This document shows, one piece after another, positions 53,017 through 61,542 of a stretch of 64,000 nt of DNA (positions are counted from its first letter, which is position 1; each line of letters starts with the position of its first letter). Below the pieces are notes generated by a model that was given only the letters and a program-made list of their open reading frames with translations, searched no databases and was not told the origin of the DNA. The stretch lies in assembly GCA_036268775.1 (NCBI GenBank), contig DATATM010000011.1, positions 1-64,000 on the forward strand, given 5' to 3'. The stretch is from DASZIT01 sp036268775. Its GTDB lineage: Bacteria > Actinomycetota > Acidimicrobiia > Acidimicrobiales > RAAP-2. Made by a program: the position numbers and the translations under genes.

Positions 53017-53238
53017 CGGGAAATCCGATCTCTTGGTGGCAAATGGTCCGGTCGGTGAGCGATGAGGGCGAGCAACGGGCCTGGTCGGTCGCGATCTTGC
53101 CATGCCTGGACGGTCGGATGCCGGATTTCTGCTTCCATTGACCTCCTCCCGGGCGGTTCGCCGTCTACCGTTGTCCGGCGGTGATCGATCTCTTTCTGCA
53201 GGTTGTGCCACTCTGGAAGCCAAGGGGGAGTGGACTGC

Positions 53239-54411
53239 ATGAATGTTGTTGACATTCTGATCTTGGTGGTCGTGGCGATTGCCGCCATCCAAGGGCTCCG
53301 CCTCGGCGGGTTGATGCAGCTGCTCTCGTTCGGCGGATTCTGGATCGGCCTTTACCTGGGAGCGCTGCTGGCCTCGGTGACCGCCACCTGGGTGCACTCG
53401 TCCGCCAGTCGGGCGGCGGTGGCGCTCATCACCATGTTGGGGATCGCCATCATCTGTGGGGTCATCGGGCGAACGGTGGGGGTGAAGGCGTTCAAACGGG
53501 TCCACCGGGGCCGGTTGGGGGCGGTGGACTCCGGATTCGGGGTGGTGGTGGCGGTCATCGCCTCATTGCTGGCCACCTGGCTGGTGGCCAGCACCCTGGT
53601 CAACAGTTCATATCTCCCGATCAACGCCTCCATCTCCGGTTCCCAGATCATCCGGTCCCTCGACAACGTTCTGCCCGCCCCTCCGTCGGTGTTCTCGCGG
53701 GTGCAGGGCTTCCTGTCCGCCGAAGGCTTCCCCCCGGTGTTCGCCCAACTGGCTCCGGCTTCGGCGGGACCGGTGACCCTCCCCGGCGACGCCCAGATGC
53801 AGACGGCGCTGAATATCGCCAGCCCTTCGACGGTGAAGATTGTCGGGTCGGGATGCGGTGACATCCAGGAGGGCTCCGGGTTCGTGGTCGGGAACGGATT
53901 GGTGGTGACCAACGCGCACGTGGTGGCCGGCATCCCTCATCCCACCGTCCAGGACAGCTCGGGGGTTCACGAGACCACCGTCGTTCTCTTCGATCCCAAC
54001 TTCGACCTGGCGGTGATGCGGGTGTCGGGTCTCCGCGAGCATCCGCTCACCCTCGACCCGAGCGACGTCACCCGTGGTGTCCAGGCCCTGGTTCTCGGCT
54101 ATCCGGGGGGAGGCCCCTTCACCGCGGTGCCGGCCGGCATCATGGCCAATTTCTCCGCGGAGGGCAGGGACATCTACGGGCAGGGACTCACTGTGCGCGA
54201 CGTCTACGAAGTCCAAGCGGTGGTGCTCCCCGGCAACTCCGGAGGGCCGCTGGTTGAGGCCGACGGCCGGGTCATCGGGGTGGTCTTTTCTCGTTCGACC
54301 ACCAACAGCGACATCGGCTACGCCCTCACCTCGCCGGGGGTGCTGACCCGGGTCCAGAAGGCGGAAACCGCCACCGGCTCGGTCGGAACCGGAGCCTGCG
54401 CCAACAGTTGA
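53239..54411 (+). CDS. CvpA-trypsin membrane serine protease (MarP-like)
   Basis: ATG at 53239 is preferred to 53203 since AAGGGGGAG lies just upstream. The 390-aa protein has four N-terminal helices (VVDILILVVVAIAAIQGLRLGG onward, a CvpA domain), then a trypsin-like domain with His in VTNAHVVAG, Asp in NFDLAVMRV and Ser in LPGNSGGPL, so the triad is complete. Length and layout match mycobacterial MarP (about 397 aa), a periplasmic protease for acid and oxidative stress that activates the peptidoglycan hydrolase RipA. Two cysteines flank the catalytic domain. Confidence 0.88.
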   Translation: MNVVDILILVVVAIAAIQGLRLGGLMQLLSFGGFWIGLYLGALLASVTATWVHSSASRAAVALITMLGIAIICGVIGRTVGVKAFKRVHRGRLGAVDSGFGVVVAVIASLLATWLVASTLVNSSYLPINASISGSQIIRSLDNVLPAPPSVFSRVQGFLSAEGFPPVFAQLAPASAGPVTLPGDAQMQTALNIASPSTVKIVGSGCGDIQEGSGFVVGNGLVVTNAHVVAGIPHPTVQDSSGVHETTVVLFDPNFDLAVMRVSGLREHPLTLDPSDVTRGVQALVLGYPGGGPFTAVPAGIMANFSAEGRDIYGQGLTVRDVYEVQAVVLPGNSGGPLVEADGRVIGVVFSRSTTNSDIGYALTSPGVLTRVQKAETATGSVGTGACANS

Positions 54412-54486
54412 GGCCCGGGTCCGGCGGCTCCCGAGCGGGGTCGCCCGCGGCGGCAGACCCGGGGACGTCCGACTAGACATAGACCC

Positions 54487-56454
54487 ATGAGCCTGCCCAT
54501 CGAGGACTACGGAATCATCGGCGATCTCCACACCGCGGCGTTGGTGGGGCGCGATGGCTCCATCGATTGGCTCTGCCTGCCTCGATTCGATTCGGCGGCC
54601 TGCTTCGCCAAACTCCTGGGCACCGGGGACCACGGCTGTTGGAAGTTGGCGCCGGTCGGGTCCCATCGGGCCACCCATCGCCGGTATCGGGGCGACTCTC
54701 TGGTCCTCGAGTCGGAGTTCGTTACCGAGGAAGGAACCGTCAGGGTCATCGACTGCATGCCGATCCGTCAGCACAACCCCGAGGTGGTGCGGCTGGTCGA
54801 GGGGGTGCGGGGCACCGTCACCATGGACATGACCCTCACCATGCGGTTTGGCTACGGTCAGATCATTCCCTGGGTCCGTCGCCTCGACGGCACCCTGACG
54901 GCCATCGCCGGCCCCGACGGGCTGTCGCTCTGGACGCCGGTGCACACCGAGGGCAAGGACATGTCGACGGTGGCCAGGTTCACCGTCTCGGAAGGGCAGA
55001 GCGTCCCGTTCTCGCTGGCCTGGTTCGCCGCCTGTGAGGAGCCGCCCCGTCCGATTGACGCGGTCTACGCCATCGAGGACACCGAGAACTGGTGGCGCGA
55101 CTGGGTGGCCCAGTGCACCTACAAAGGAACTGACCGGGACGCGGTGGTGCGCTCCCTGATCACCCTCAAGGCCCTGACCTATGAACCGACGGGAGGGATC
55201 GTGGCCGCCGCCACCACCTCGCTGCCGGAGACCCTCGGGGGATCGAGGAACTGGGACTACCGCTTCTGCTGGCTGCGGGACGCCACCCTGACTCTCGAGT
55301 CGTTGATGCGGGGCGGGTTCTACCAAGAGGCGATGTCCTGGCGCGACTGGCTGCTCCGGGCAGTGGCCGGGGACCCGTCGCAGATGCAGATCATGTACGG
55401 GCCGGCCGGCGAACGCCGCCTCGACGAGTGGGAAGTCACCTGGCTCCCCGGCTACGAGAACTCGGGTCCGGTGCGGGTCGGGAACGCCGCCGCCGGCCAG
55501 TTCCAGCTGGACGTCTATGGCGAAGTGATGTCGGCGCTGTACGAGGCGGCTCTCTCCGGTGACAACGTCGAACTGCCGGCCTGGGAACTGCAGCGGGAAC
55601 TGATGGAGTTCCTGGAAGGCGGTTGGCGGGAGCCCGACGACGGGATCTGGGAGGTCCGGGGTCCGAGGCGGCACTTCACCCACTCCAAAGTCATGGCCTG
55701 GGTGGCGATGGACCGGGCCATCAAGACGGTGGAGAACTGCGGGATGGAGGGTCCGGTCGACCAATGGCGGCAAGTCCGTGCCGAGATCCACGACCAGGTG
55801 ACCGACGAGGGTTTCAATGCCGACAAGGGGTCGTTCACCCAGTACTACGGATCGGATCAGCTCGACGCCAGCCTGTTGATGATCCCGATGGTCGGTTTCC
55901 TGCCGGCCACCGATCCCCGGGTGAAGGGAACCATCGAAGCGGTGGAACGGGAATTGATGGACGGCGGCTTTGTGCTCCGGTACCTGACCGCCGACACCGG
56001 TGATGTCGACGGGCTGCGAGGCCGGGAGGGCGCCTTCTTGGCCTGCTCGTTCTGGATGGTCGACTGCCTGGGCATGATCGGTCGCACCGAGGATGCCCGG
56101 GAGATGCTCGAGCGGCTCCTCTCCCTCCGAAACGACCTCGGCTTGCTCTCCGAGGAGTACGACCCGGTGGCCGGCCGGCTGATCGGGAACTTCCCCCAGG
56201 CCTTCTCCCATGTGTCGTTGGTGAACTCGGTTTCCAAGTTGAACGGCCACGAGAAGCCGATGGTCGCCCCCCGCACCCTCAGCCATGTCCGCCGGGCCAC
56301 CACCCGTTCGAAGACCGGTACGGGGCGGATGCACCTCGGCGGCCATTCTCTCCGCCGCCCCGCCACCCGGAGCGTGGCGGCCGCCGACCGCACCCGGGCC
56401 GAGATCGCCGCGGCGGAGGCCGAAGCCAAAGCCGCCGGCCGAGCCCCGACGTAG
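54487..56454 (+). CDS. GH15 trehalase/glucoamylase-type hydrolase, copy 3
   Basis: The 655-aa protein starts SLPIEDYGIIGDLHTAALVG. TAGACA at 54474-54479 lies 7 nt before the ATG, so it may be leaderless. The barrel has SRNWDYRFCWLRDATLTLES; the likely catalytic glutamates are in GIWEVRGPRRHF and LLSEEYDPVAGRLIGN. A C-terminal Ala/Arg-rich tail (about 605-655) is extra compared with copies 1 and 2. A glucose-dehydrogenase-like gene follows after 39 bp, which suggests that released glucose is oxidised. Confidence 0.88.
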   Translation: MSLPIEDYGIIGDLHTAALVGRDGSIDWLCLPRFDSAACFAKLLGTGDHGCWKLAPVGSHRATHRRYRGDSLVLESEFVTEEGTVRVIDCMPIRQHNPEVVRLVEGVRGTVTMDMTLTMRFGYGQIIPWVRRLDGTLTAIAGPDGLSLWTPVHTEGKDMSTVARFTVSEGQSVPFSLAWFAACEEPPRPIDAVYAIEDTENWWRDWVAQCTYKGTDRDAVVRSLITLKALTYEPTGGIVAAATTSLPETLGGSRNWDYRFCWLRDATLTLESLMRGGFYQEAMSWRDWLLRAVAGDPSQMQIMYGPAGERRLDEWEVTWLPGYENSGPVRVGNAAAGQFQLDVYGEVMSALYEAALSGDNVELPAWELQRELMEFLEGGWREPDDGIWEVRGPRRHFTHSKVMAWVAMDRAIKTVENCGMEGPVDQWRQVRAEIHDQVTDEGFNADKGSFTQYYGSDQLDASLLMIPMVGFLPATDPRVKGTIEAVERELMDGGFVLRYLTADTGDVDGLRGREGAFLACSFWMVDCLGMIGRTEDAREMLERLLSLRNDLGLLSEEYDPVAGRLIGNFPQAFSHVSLVNSVSKLNGHEKPMVAPRTLSHVRRATTRSKTGTGRMHLGGHSLRRPATRSVAAADRTRAEIAAAEAEAKAAGRAPT

Positions 56455-56493
56455 GCGGCCCATCCCCCGTTCGATCTTCAGGAAGGGAATTCC

Positions 56494-57543
56494 ATGAAAG
56501 CACTGACTGTCGTTCCGCTCACCAAAGATTCGGCCCGACTCGACGACGTCGACGAACCCCCCGAGTCCGACGGGCCGGTGCTGGTCCAAACCCTGGCCGT
56601 CGGCATCTGCGGCACCGATATTGAGATCCTCTCGGGTGAGTACGGCTGGCCTCCCCCCGGGCGCGATCGGCTGATCCTCGGGCACGAGTCGCTCGGGACG
56701 GTGCTCGAGGCTCCCGCCGGTGGCGACCTGGCCACGGGTGACTATGTGGTGGGGATCGTCCGCCGGCCCGACCCGGTGCCCTGCGCCAACTGCGCGGTCG
56801 GCGAGTGGGATTTCTGCCGCAACGGCTTCTATACCGAGCGAGGCATCAAACAGCACGACGGCTACCTGTCGGAGCGGTACCGGATCCAACCCGACTTCGT
56901 GGTCAAGGTCGATCCGAAGCTCGGCTTCCTCGGCGTCCTGCTGGAGCCGACCAGCGTGGTGGCCAAGGCCTGGGAACAGGTCGACCGCATCGGCGGGCGG
57001 GCCCACTGGGACCCGAAAACGGTGGTGATCACCGGGGCCGGACCCATCGGGTTGCTGGCGGCCATGCTCGGGGTCCAGCGCGGCCTGGAGGTCCATGTCT
57101 TCGACCAGGTGACCGACGGGCTCAAGCCACAGCTGGTGGCCGAACTGGGTGCCACCTATCACACCGGTCCCATCGAGGACTCGGTGAAGGGACCCGACGT
57201 CATCCTCGAATGCACCGGAGTCTCTTCGCTGGTCCTCGACGCCATGGAGCACGTGGGCACCGGAGGGGTGGTCTGCCTCACCGGGGTGTCGTCGGGCGGA
57301 CACACCATCACGGTGGACGAAGGAGCCTTGAACCGCTCGATGGTGCTACAGAACGAGGCGGTAGTCGGCTCGGTCAACGCCAACCGCCGCCACTACCAGG
57401 CCGCCGCCGACGGGCTGGCCGCCGCCGATCCTGCCTGGTTGGGGAAGCTCATCACCCGTCGGGTGCCGCTGGAATCCTGGCAGCAGGCACTCGACCGAAA
57501 GCCAGACGACGTCAAGGTGGTGATCGAGGTCACCCCGTCGTGA
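56494..57543 (+). CDS. Zinc-dependent MDR dehydrogenase, glucose 1-dehydrogenase-like
   Basis: The 349-aa protein has CGTDIEILSGEYGWPPPGRD with the catalytic Zn Cys, GHESLGTVLE (His/Glu), and the structural-zinc block CANCAVGEWDFC. The nucleotide site is VITGAGPIGLLAAML, and the end KPDDVKVVIEV suits glucose dehydrogenases of the Thermoplasma/Sulfolobus type (Glu_dehyd_C). It oxidises glucose to gluconolactone with NAD(P). GGAAGGG precedes the ATG. Its stop overlaps the GTG of an MBL-fold hydrolase, hinting at lactone hydrolysis. Confidence 0.82.
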   Translation: MKALTVVPLTKDSARLDDVDEPPESDGPVLVQTLAVGICGTDIEILSGEYGWPPPGRDRLILGHESLGTVLEAPAGGDLATGDYVVGIVRRPDPVPCANCAVGEWDFCRNGFYTERGIKQHDGYLSERYRIQPDFVVKVDPKLGFLGVLLEPTSVVAKAWEQVDRIGGRAHWDPKTVVITGAGPIGLLAAMLGVQRGLEVHVFDQVTDGLKPQLVAELGATYHTGPIEDSVKGPDVILECTGVSSLVLDAMEHVGTGGVVCLTGVSSGGHTITVDEGALNRSMVLQNEAVVGSVNANRRHYQAAADGLAAADPAWLGKLITRRVPLESWQQALDRKPDDVKVVIEVTPS

Positions 57544-58526
57544 GCGGAAGCCACCACCCCCACACCCACCCCTATGACGCCGAGGCGGTCGGGACGCCGG
57601 GGGCGGGACGCACCATCGCTGACGGGGTCATCGAACTCGACACCCTGCTCGGCGGGTGGCAAAGGGTCACCGCCGGCTACATGATCGAGGGGCCGGAGCC
57701 GGTGCTGATCGAGACCGGAAGCCAGAGCTCGGTGCCGGTGCTGCTGGCGGCGTTGGACGGGCTCGGTCTCGGGCCCGACGATCTGGCCGGCGTGGTGGTC
57801 ACTCATATCCACCTCGACCATGCCGGCGGGGTTGGGGACGTGGCCCGGGCCTTCCCGAAGGCCACCGTCTACGTCCATCCGAAAGGGGCGAGGCACCTGG
57901 CCGACCCGACCAAGCTGGTCGATTCCGCTGCTCGGGTCTACGGCCCCCTCCTCGATTCGCTTTACGGCCGGCTGGATCCGACCCCACCTGACCGGATCCA
58001 TGTGCTGGAGGACGGGGAGGCCATCCGGGTGGGGCCGAACCGGTCGCTCATCGGGGTGGACTCGCCCGGACACGCCAAGCACCACGTCGCCCTGCACGAC
58101 TCCCTGAGTGGGGTGCTGTTCGCCGGGGACGCGGTGGGTGTCAAGCTTCCCGACGCCGGCGTGCTCCGCCCGTCGACCCCGCCCCCGGACTTCGATCTCG
58201 ACCAGGCCCTCCACTCACTGCGACGGTTCGCCGACCGCCGGCCGAGCGGCATTGCCCTGGCCCATTACGGGCTGCTCGGGAATCCGGGGGATCTCCTGGA
58301 GGAGGCCGACGGCACCCTCCGCCGGTGGGCCGAGGTGGCCGAGGCCGCTTTCCGCCGGGGGGACGACATCGCCGCCGCCCTGGCCAATGAATTCGAGAGT
58401 GACATGGAGGGCGTCCCCGACGAGCACCGGGAGAAGCTCGACATCATGAATGGGGTCCATTCCAATGCCGCCGGACTCCACCGCTGGCTGTCCACCCGGG
58501 AGTCGGCCGGCGACGCCAATGGCTGA
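57540..58526 (+). CDS. MBL-fold metallohydrolase
   Basis: GTG at 57540 overlaps the stop of the dehydrogenase (GTGA). The 328-aa protein has VVVTHIHLDHAGG, the HxHxDH zinc motif near residue 88, a second His in VDSPGHAKHH, Asp in FAGDAVG and His in ALAHYG, so the binuclear site is complete. A C-terminal helical part (about 225-328) is added. Position suggests a lactonase acting on gluconolactone; the fold alone does not prove it. An alternative is a thioesterase or hydroxyacylglutathione-type hydrolase. Confidence 0.85.
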   Translation: MSGSHHPHTHPYDAEAVGTPGAGRTIADGVIELDTLLGGWQRVTAGYMIEGPEPVLIETGSQSSVPVLLAALDGLGLGPDDLAGVVVTHIHLDHAGGVGDVARAFPKATVYVHPKGARHLADPTKLVDSAARVYGPLLDSLYGRLDPTPPDRIHVLEDGEAIRVGPNRSLIGVDSPGHAKHHVALHDSLSGVLFAGDAVGVKLPDAGVLRPSTPPPDFDLDQALHSLRRFADRRPSGIALAHYGLLGNPGDLLEEADGTLRRWAEVAEAAFRRGDDIAAALANEFESDMEGVPDEHREKLDIMNGVHSNAAGLHRWLSTRESAGDANG

Positions 58527-58586
58527 GCGGCTCGGGGAGAGGCCGAACCGGGACCGGTTGTCACCGGCCCCGATTCAACCGCCCGA

Positions 58587-58615
58587 CACTGGCGACCAGT
58601 GGTGGCCAAAATTTT
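58587..58615 (+). terminator. Candidate intrinsic terminator after the MBL-fold gene
   Basis: A 6-bp hairpin CACTGG-CGA-CCAGTG (58587-58601) is followed after GTGGCC by AAAATTTT (58608-58615). It lies 60 bp after the MBL stop. The A/T block is part of the palindrome CCAAAATTTTGG (58606-58617) at the 3' end of the tRNA-Ser gene on the other strand, so one element may serve both strands. Confidence 0.4.
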
Positions 58616-58702
58616 GGCGGAGGGAGTGGGATTCGAACCCACGGTGCCTTGCGACACAACGGTTTTCGAGACCGTCCGATTCGGCCACTCTCGCATCCCT
58701 CC
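58615..58702 (-). tRNA. tRNA-Ser(CGA)
   Basis: The 88-nt class II tRNA has acceptor stem GGAGGGA/TCCCTCC, anticodon stem ACGGT/ACCGT with loop CTCGAAA (anticodon at 58668-58666, CGA, reading UCG), a long variable arm and T-arm GGGTTCGAATCC. The discriminator G and CCA are encoded (58618-58615). It is the last gene of the tRNA-Ser(GGA)-tadA-tRNA-Ser(CGA) cluster. Confidence 0.95.
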
Positions 58703-58712
58703 GGACGAGAGG

Positions 58713-59192
58713 CTACTCGCGGCGACGCCCGGCGAAGAACCCGGTCAACAGGGCCGACGCCTGGTCGGCCCGCACCCCGGCCGTCACGGCCACCTGATGA
58801 TTCAGCCGGGGATCGGCACAGAGGTTGTAGAGCGTTCCGCAGGCTCCCGCCTTCGGATCCGCCGCCCCGAACACCACCCGTTCGACCCGGGCGGCCACCA
58901 ACCCGCCGGCGCACATCGGGCACGGCTCCAGCGTCACCACCAGGGTGACCCCGTCCAGACGCCACGAACCCAGCGCCGCGGCGGTGTCGGCCAGCACCAG
59001 CATTTCCGCGTGGGCGGTCGGATCGCCCTTCAGCTCCCGCTCGTTGTGGCGGGCGGCGATCACCCTGCCCCCAAGCAGGGTCACCGCCCCGACCGGGACA
59101 TCGTCGTGGAGCTCAGCCCGCTCCGCCTCCAACAAGGCCATGGTCATGGCCGCGTCGTCGTCGAGTCCCCCTGCGGGCGCGTCCATAGTCAT
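58713..59192 (-). CDS. tadA: tRNA adenosine deaminase
   Basis: The 159-aa protein has the zinc deaminase motifs THAEMLVLADTA (HAE, about residue 67) and EPCPMCAGGLV (PCxxC, about residue 97), as in TadA, which makes inosine 34 in tRNA-Arg(ACG). The ATG at 59192 starts MTMDAPAGG, with another ATG at 59186. No ribosome site precedes it: the coding sequence begins one base after the CCA of tRNA-Ser(GGA), so processing of the tRNA would leave a nearly leaderless mRNA. Confidence 0.93.
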   Translation of the reverse strand: MTMDAPAGGLDDDAAMTMALLEAERAELHDDVPVGAVTLLGGRVIAARHNERELKGDPTAHAEMLVLADTAAALGSWRLDGVTLVVTLEPCPMCAGGLVAARVERVVFGAADPKAGACGTLYNLCADPRLNHQVAVTAGVRADQASALLTGFFAGRRRE

Positions 59193-59193
59193 G

Positions 59194-59281
59194 TGGCGGA
59201 GGCGGTGGGATTTGAACCCACGGTGAGTTTCCCCACACACGATTTCCAATCGTGCCGATTCGGCCGCTCTCGCACGCCTCC
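59194..59281 (-). tRNA. tRNA-Ser(GGA)
   Basis: The 88-nt class II tRNA has acceptor stem GGAGGCG/CGCCTCC, anticodon stem CACGA/TCGTG with loop TTGGAAA (anticodon at 59247-59245, GGA, reading UCC/UCU), a long variable arm and T-arm GGGTTCAAATCC. CCA is encoded (59196-59194). It shares most of its body with the tRNA-Ser(CGA) 500 bp downstream and ends one base before the tadA start. Confidence 0.95.
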
Positions 59282-59406
59282 GGACAGAACGCCACCACCG
59301 ACAATGCTGGGGGAGGCGCGTACAGCCCCGACAGGCTACTCCGCCGCCCCACCCGGATCGACGGCCGCGGCCCAGCCGATGGACGGCGGGCACTAGTCTG
59401 TCCCCT

Positions 59407-59543
59407 GGTCCCGACGTTCGGTGCGGTGGCCGGGTCCTGCGCAACGGTCCCCTGTGAATCGAGTCAGGGTCGGAAGACAGCAGCTCTCAGCGGGACAGAC
59501 CGTGTGCCGTAGTCAACCTGGCCATCGCACCGAACGCCGGGGC
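59407..59543 (+). ncRNA. ffs: Signal recognition particle RNA (4.5S-type)
   Basis: The conserved domain IV signature GTCAGG...GGAAGACAGCAGC lies at 59464-59484. The outer arms pair over about 20 bp: CGTTCGGTGCGGTGGCC near 59415 with GGCCATCGCACCGAACG near 59520-59536, with G-U wobbles. This folds into one long hairpin, the SRP RNA that binds Ffh. TAGTCT at 59394-59399 is a candidate -10. It lies directly before dnaX, a common actinobacterial order. The ends are estimated to within about 5 nt. Confidence 0.85.
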
Positions 59544-59577
59544 TTTCTGTGGCTACCGCCCGATAGGCTCCCCCGAC

Positions 59578-61542
59578 GTGGCTGAACCTCAAGACCTTCC
59601 CCTCGACGCGACCTCGGACACCACCCCGTACCAGTCGCTCTACCGCCGGTTCCGGCCCTCGACGTTCGCCGAAGTCAAGGGCCAGGACCACGTCGTCCTT
59701 GCCCTCCGCAATGCGGTCCGGGACGGTCGGATCGCCCACGCCTATCTTTTCAGCGGCCCCCGGGGGACGGGCAAGACATCCACCGCCCGGATCCTGGCCA
59801 AGGCGCTCAACTGCACCAATCTCCGTGACGGCGAGCCCTGCGGGGTGTGCTCCTCCTGCACCGAGATCGCCAAAGGGACCTCGCTCGACGTCCACGAGCT
59901 CGACGCCGCCTCCAACAACGGGGTCGACGCCATGCGTGACCTGGTGGCCCGGGCCGCCCTCGGAAGTCCGGGTCGGCAGAAGGTGTACATCGTCGATGAG
60001 GTCCACATGCTGTCGACGGCCGCCTCCAACGCCCTGTTGAAGACGCTGGAGGAACCGCCGCCCCACGTCATCTTCGTGCTGGCCACCACCGATCCCCAAA
60101 AGGTGCTCCCCACCATCCGGAGCCGGACCCAGCACTACGAGTTCCGCCTGCTGGGGGCCGACACCCTGGGTGAGCTGCTCCAACAGGTGCGGCGGGACGC
60201 CCATCTGGAGGTAGGGGACGAGGCCATCGACGTGGCCGTCCGCCGGGGCCGGGGTTCCGCCCGGGACGCCCTCTCGGTCCTCGACCAGGCGGCCGCCTCC
60301 GACGTGGTGGAGGACGACCTCCCCCAGCTGGATGAAATCGTCGAAGCGCTGGCGGAGCGGGATGCCGGTCGGGCCCTGGTGGCGGTGGCCCATCTCACCT
60401 CGGCCGGGTTCGGCCCCCAACAGTTGGCCGGCGACCTCATCGATCTCCTTCGTCAGGGCTTTCTGGCCCTGGTCGCCCCGGAGTTGGCCGGAGTGGTCGA
60501 CACCGAACGGGAGACCGTCGGGGCGGTCACCGAACGCCTGGGCCTCCCCGCCCTGGTGCGATCGATCGAGGTGCTGGGCCGGGCCCAGACCGAGATGCGG
60601 GAAGCCCTGGATGCTCGGGTCAGCCTCGAAGTCGCGCTGGTCCGTCTGGCTCATCCCGAGGCCGACGAGTCGCCGGAAGCCATGCTGGTGAGGATCGAGC
60701 GTCTCGAGCGCCGGCCGGCCGACGGCGGCGGTACCTCTCCGGCTGCCCCATCGCCCCCAGTGCCGTCGGTGGCAAAGGCCGCCCCGACACCGCCACCGGC
60801 ACCCACGGCAACCACACCGACGGCAACGCCGACCGATCCGGGTGCCATGACCACCCTGACCCCGACCCCGACACCGGGCAGCACCCCGCCGTCCCGCAAG
60901 ACGCTGGGAGCGGTTCGGCGGGAGTCAGCCGCGCCGGTGGCGGCTCCCGCCCCGGCGGTCGACCCGCCGGATCCCGAACCGGCCCCGGCCCCCACCCCGG
61001 CCCCCGCCGCATCCGAGGCCGCTCCTTCCGGACAGGGGTTCCCGACCCGGGACCAACTGGTCCAGGCCTGGGGCGATCACATCCTCGGCCGGCTCCGGCC
61101 CAAGGCCAAGGCCCTCTTCCAGGCCGGTCGGTTCATCGGTTCGGAAGACGGCAAAGCGGTGTTCGGGCTGCCCAACGAAATCCACCGCCAACGCTGCGAT
61201 CAGATCCGGGGGGATGTCGAGCCGGCACTCACCGAGTACTTCGGGCTGCCGGTGGCGCTGTCGCTGGTGGTGGAGAACGACGCCGGTGGATCCGGGGATG
61301 CCGCCGCCCGCGCCGGCGCCGGCAGCCCCACCGCCCCGGCGGGAGGGGGATCGGGTCGAGGGTTGCCCACCCCCCTGCCCACCCCGTCGCCGGCGTCCGC
61401 CCTCCCCGCGGCCGACGACGACGAGGACCCCGGCGACCTGGCCGGCTTCCAGGATGGGGATGCGAGCCCGTCGGTGAAGGTGGACAACTCGGCCGAGGCC
61501 CGGGTGCTCGAGGCGTTTCCCGGCGCGGAGGAAATCCTCTAG
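59578..61542 (+). CDS. dnaX: DNA polymerase III gamma/tau subunit
   Basis: The 654-aa protein has PYQSLYRRFRPSTFAEVKGQDHV, Walker A GPRGTGKTSTARILAKALNC, the zinc site C-N8-CGVCSSC, DEVHMLS (Walker B) and ATTDPQKVLPTIRSR (sensor 1). After the AAA+ and collar domains (to about 370) comes a Pro/Ala/Thr-rich linker (about 385-485) and a tau-like C-terminal domain with FPTRDQLVQAWGDHIL. It is the clamp loader ATPase. TAGGCT at 59564-59569 ends 8 nt before the GTG, so it may be leaderless. Confidence 0.93.
   Translation: MAEPQDLPLDATSDTTPYQSLYRRFRPSTFAEVKGQDHVVLALRNAVRDGRIAHAYLFSGPRGTGKTSTARILAKALNCTNLRDGEPCGVCSSCTEIAKGTSLDVHELDAASNNGVDAMRDLVARAALGSPGRQKVYIVDEVHMLSTAASNALLKTLEEPPPHVIFVLATTDPQKVLPTIRSRTQHYEFRLLGADTLGELLQQVRRDAHLEVGDEAIDVAVRRGRGSARDALSVLDQAAASDVVEDDLPQLDEIVEALAERDAGRALVAVAHLTSAGFGPQQLAGDLIDLLRQGFLALVAPELAGVVDTERETVGAVTERLGLPALVRSIEVLGRAQTEMREALDARVSLEVALVRLAHPEADESPEAMLVRIERLERRPADGGGTSPAAPSPPVPSVAKAAPTPPPAPTATTPTATPTDPGAMTTLTPTPTPGSTPPSRKTLGAVRRESAAPVAAPAPAVDPPDPEPAPAPTPAPAASEAAPSGQGFPTRDQLVQAWGDHILGRLRPKAKALFQAGRFIGSEDGKAVFGLPNEIHRQRCDQIRGDVEPALTEYFGLPVALSLVVENDAGGSGDAAARAGAGSPTAPAGGGSGRGLPTPLPTPSPASALPAADDDEDPGDLAGFQDGDASPSVKVDNSAEARVLEAFPGAEEIL

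Noticed and set aside
53608..57303. Minus-strand open frame of 1231 codons
   Set aside because: Antisense of the MarP-like protease, third GH15 and dehydrogenase genes, all of which have clear motifs on the plus strand.
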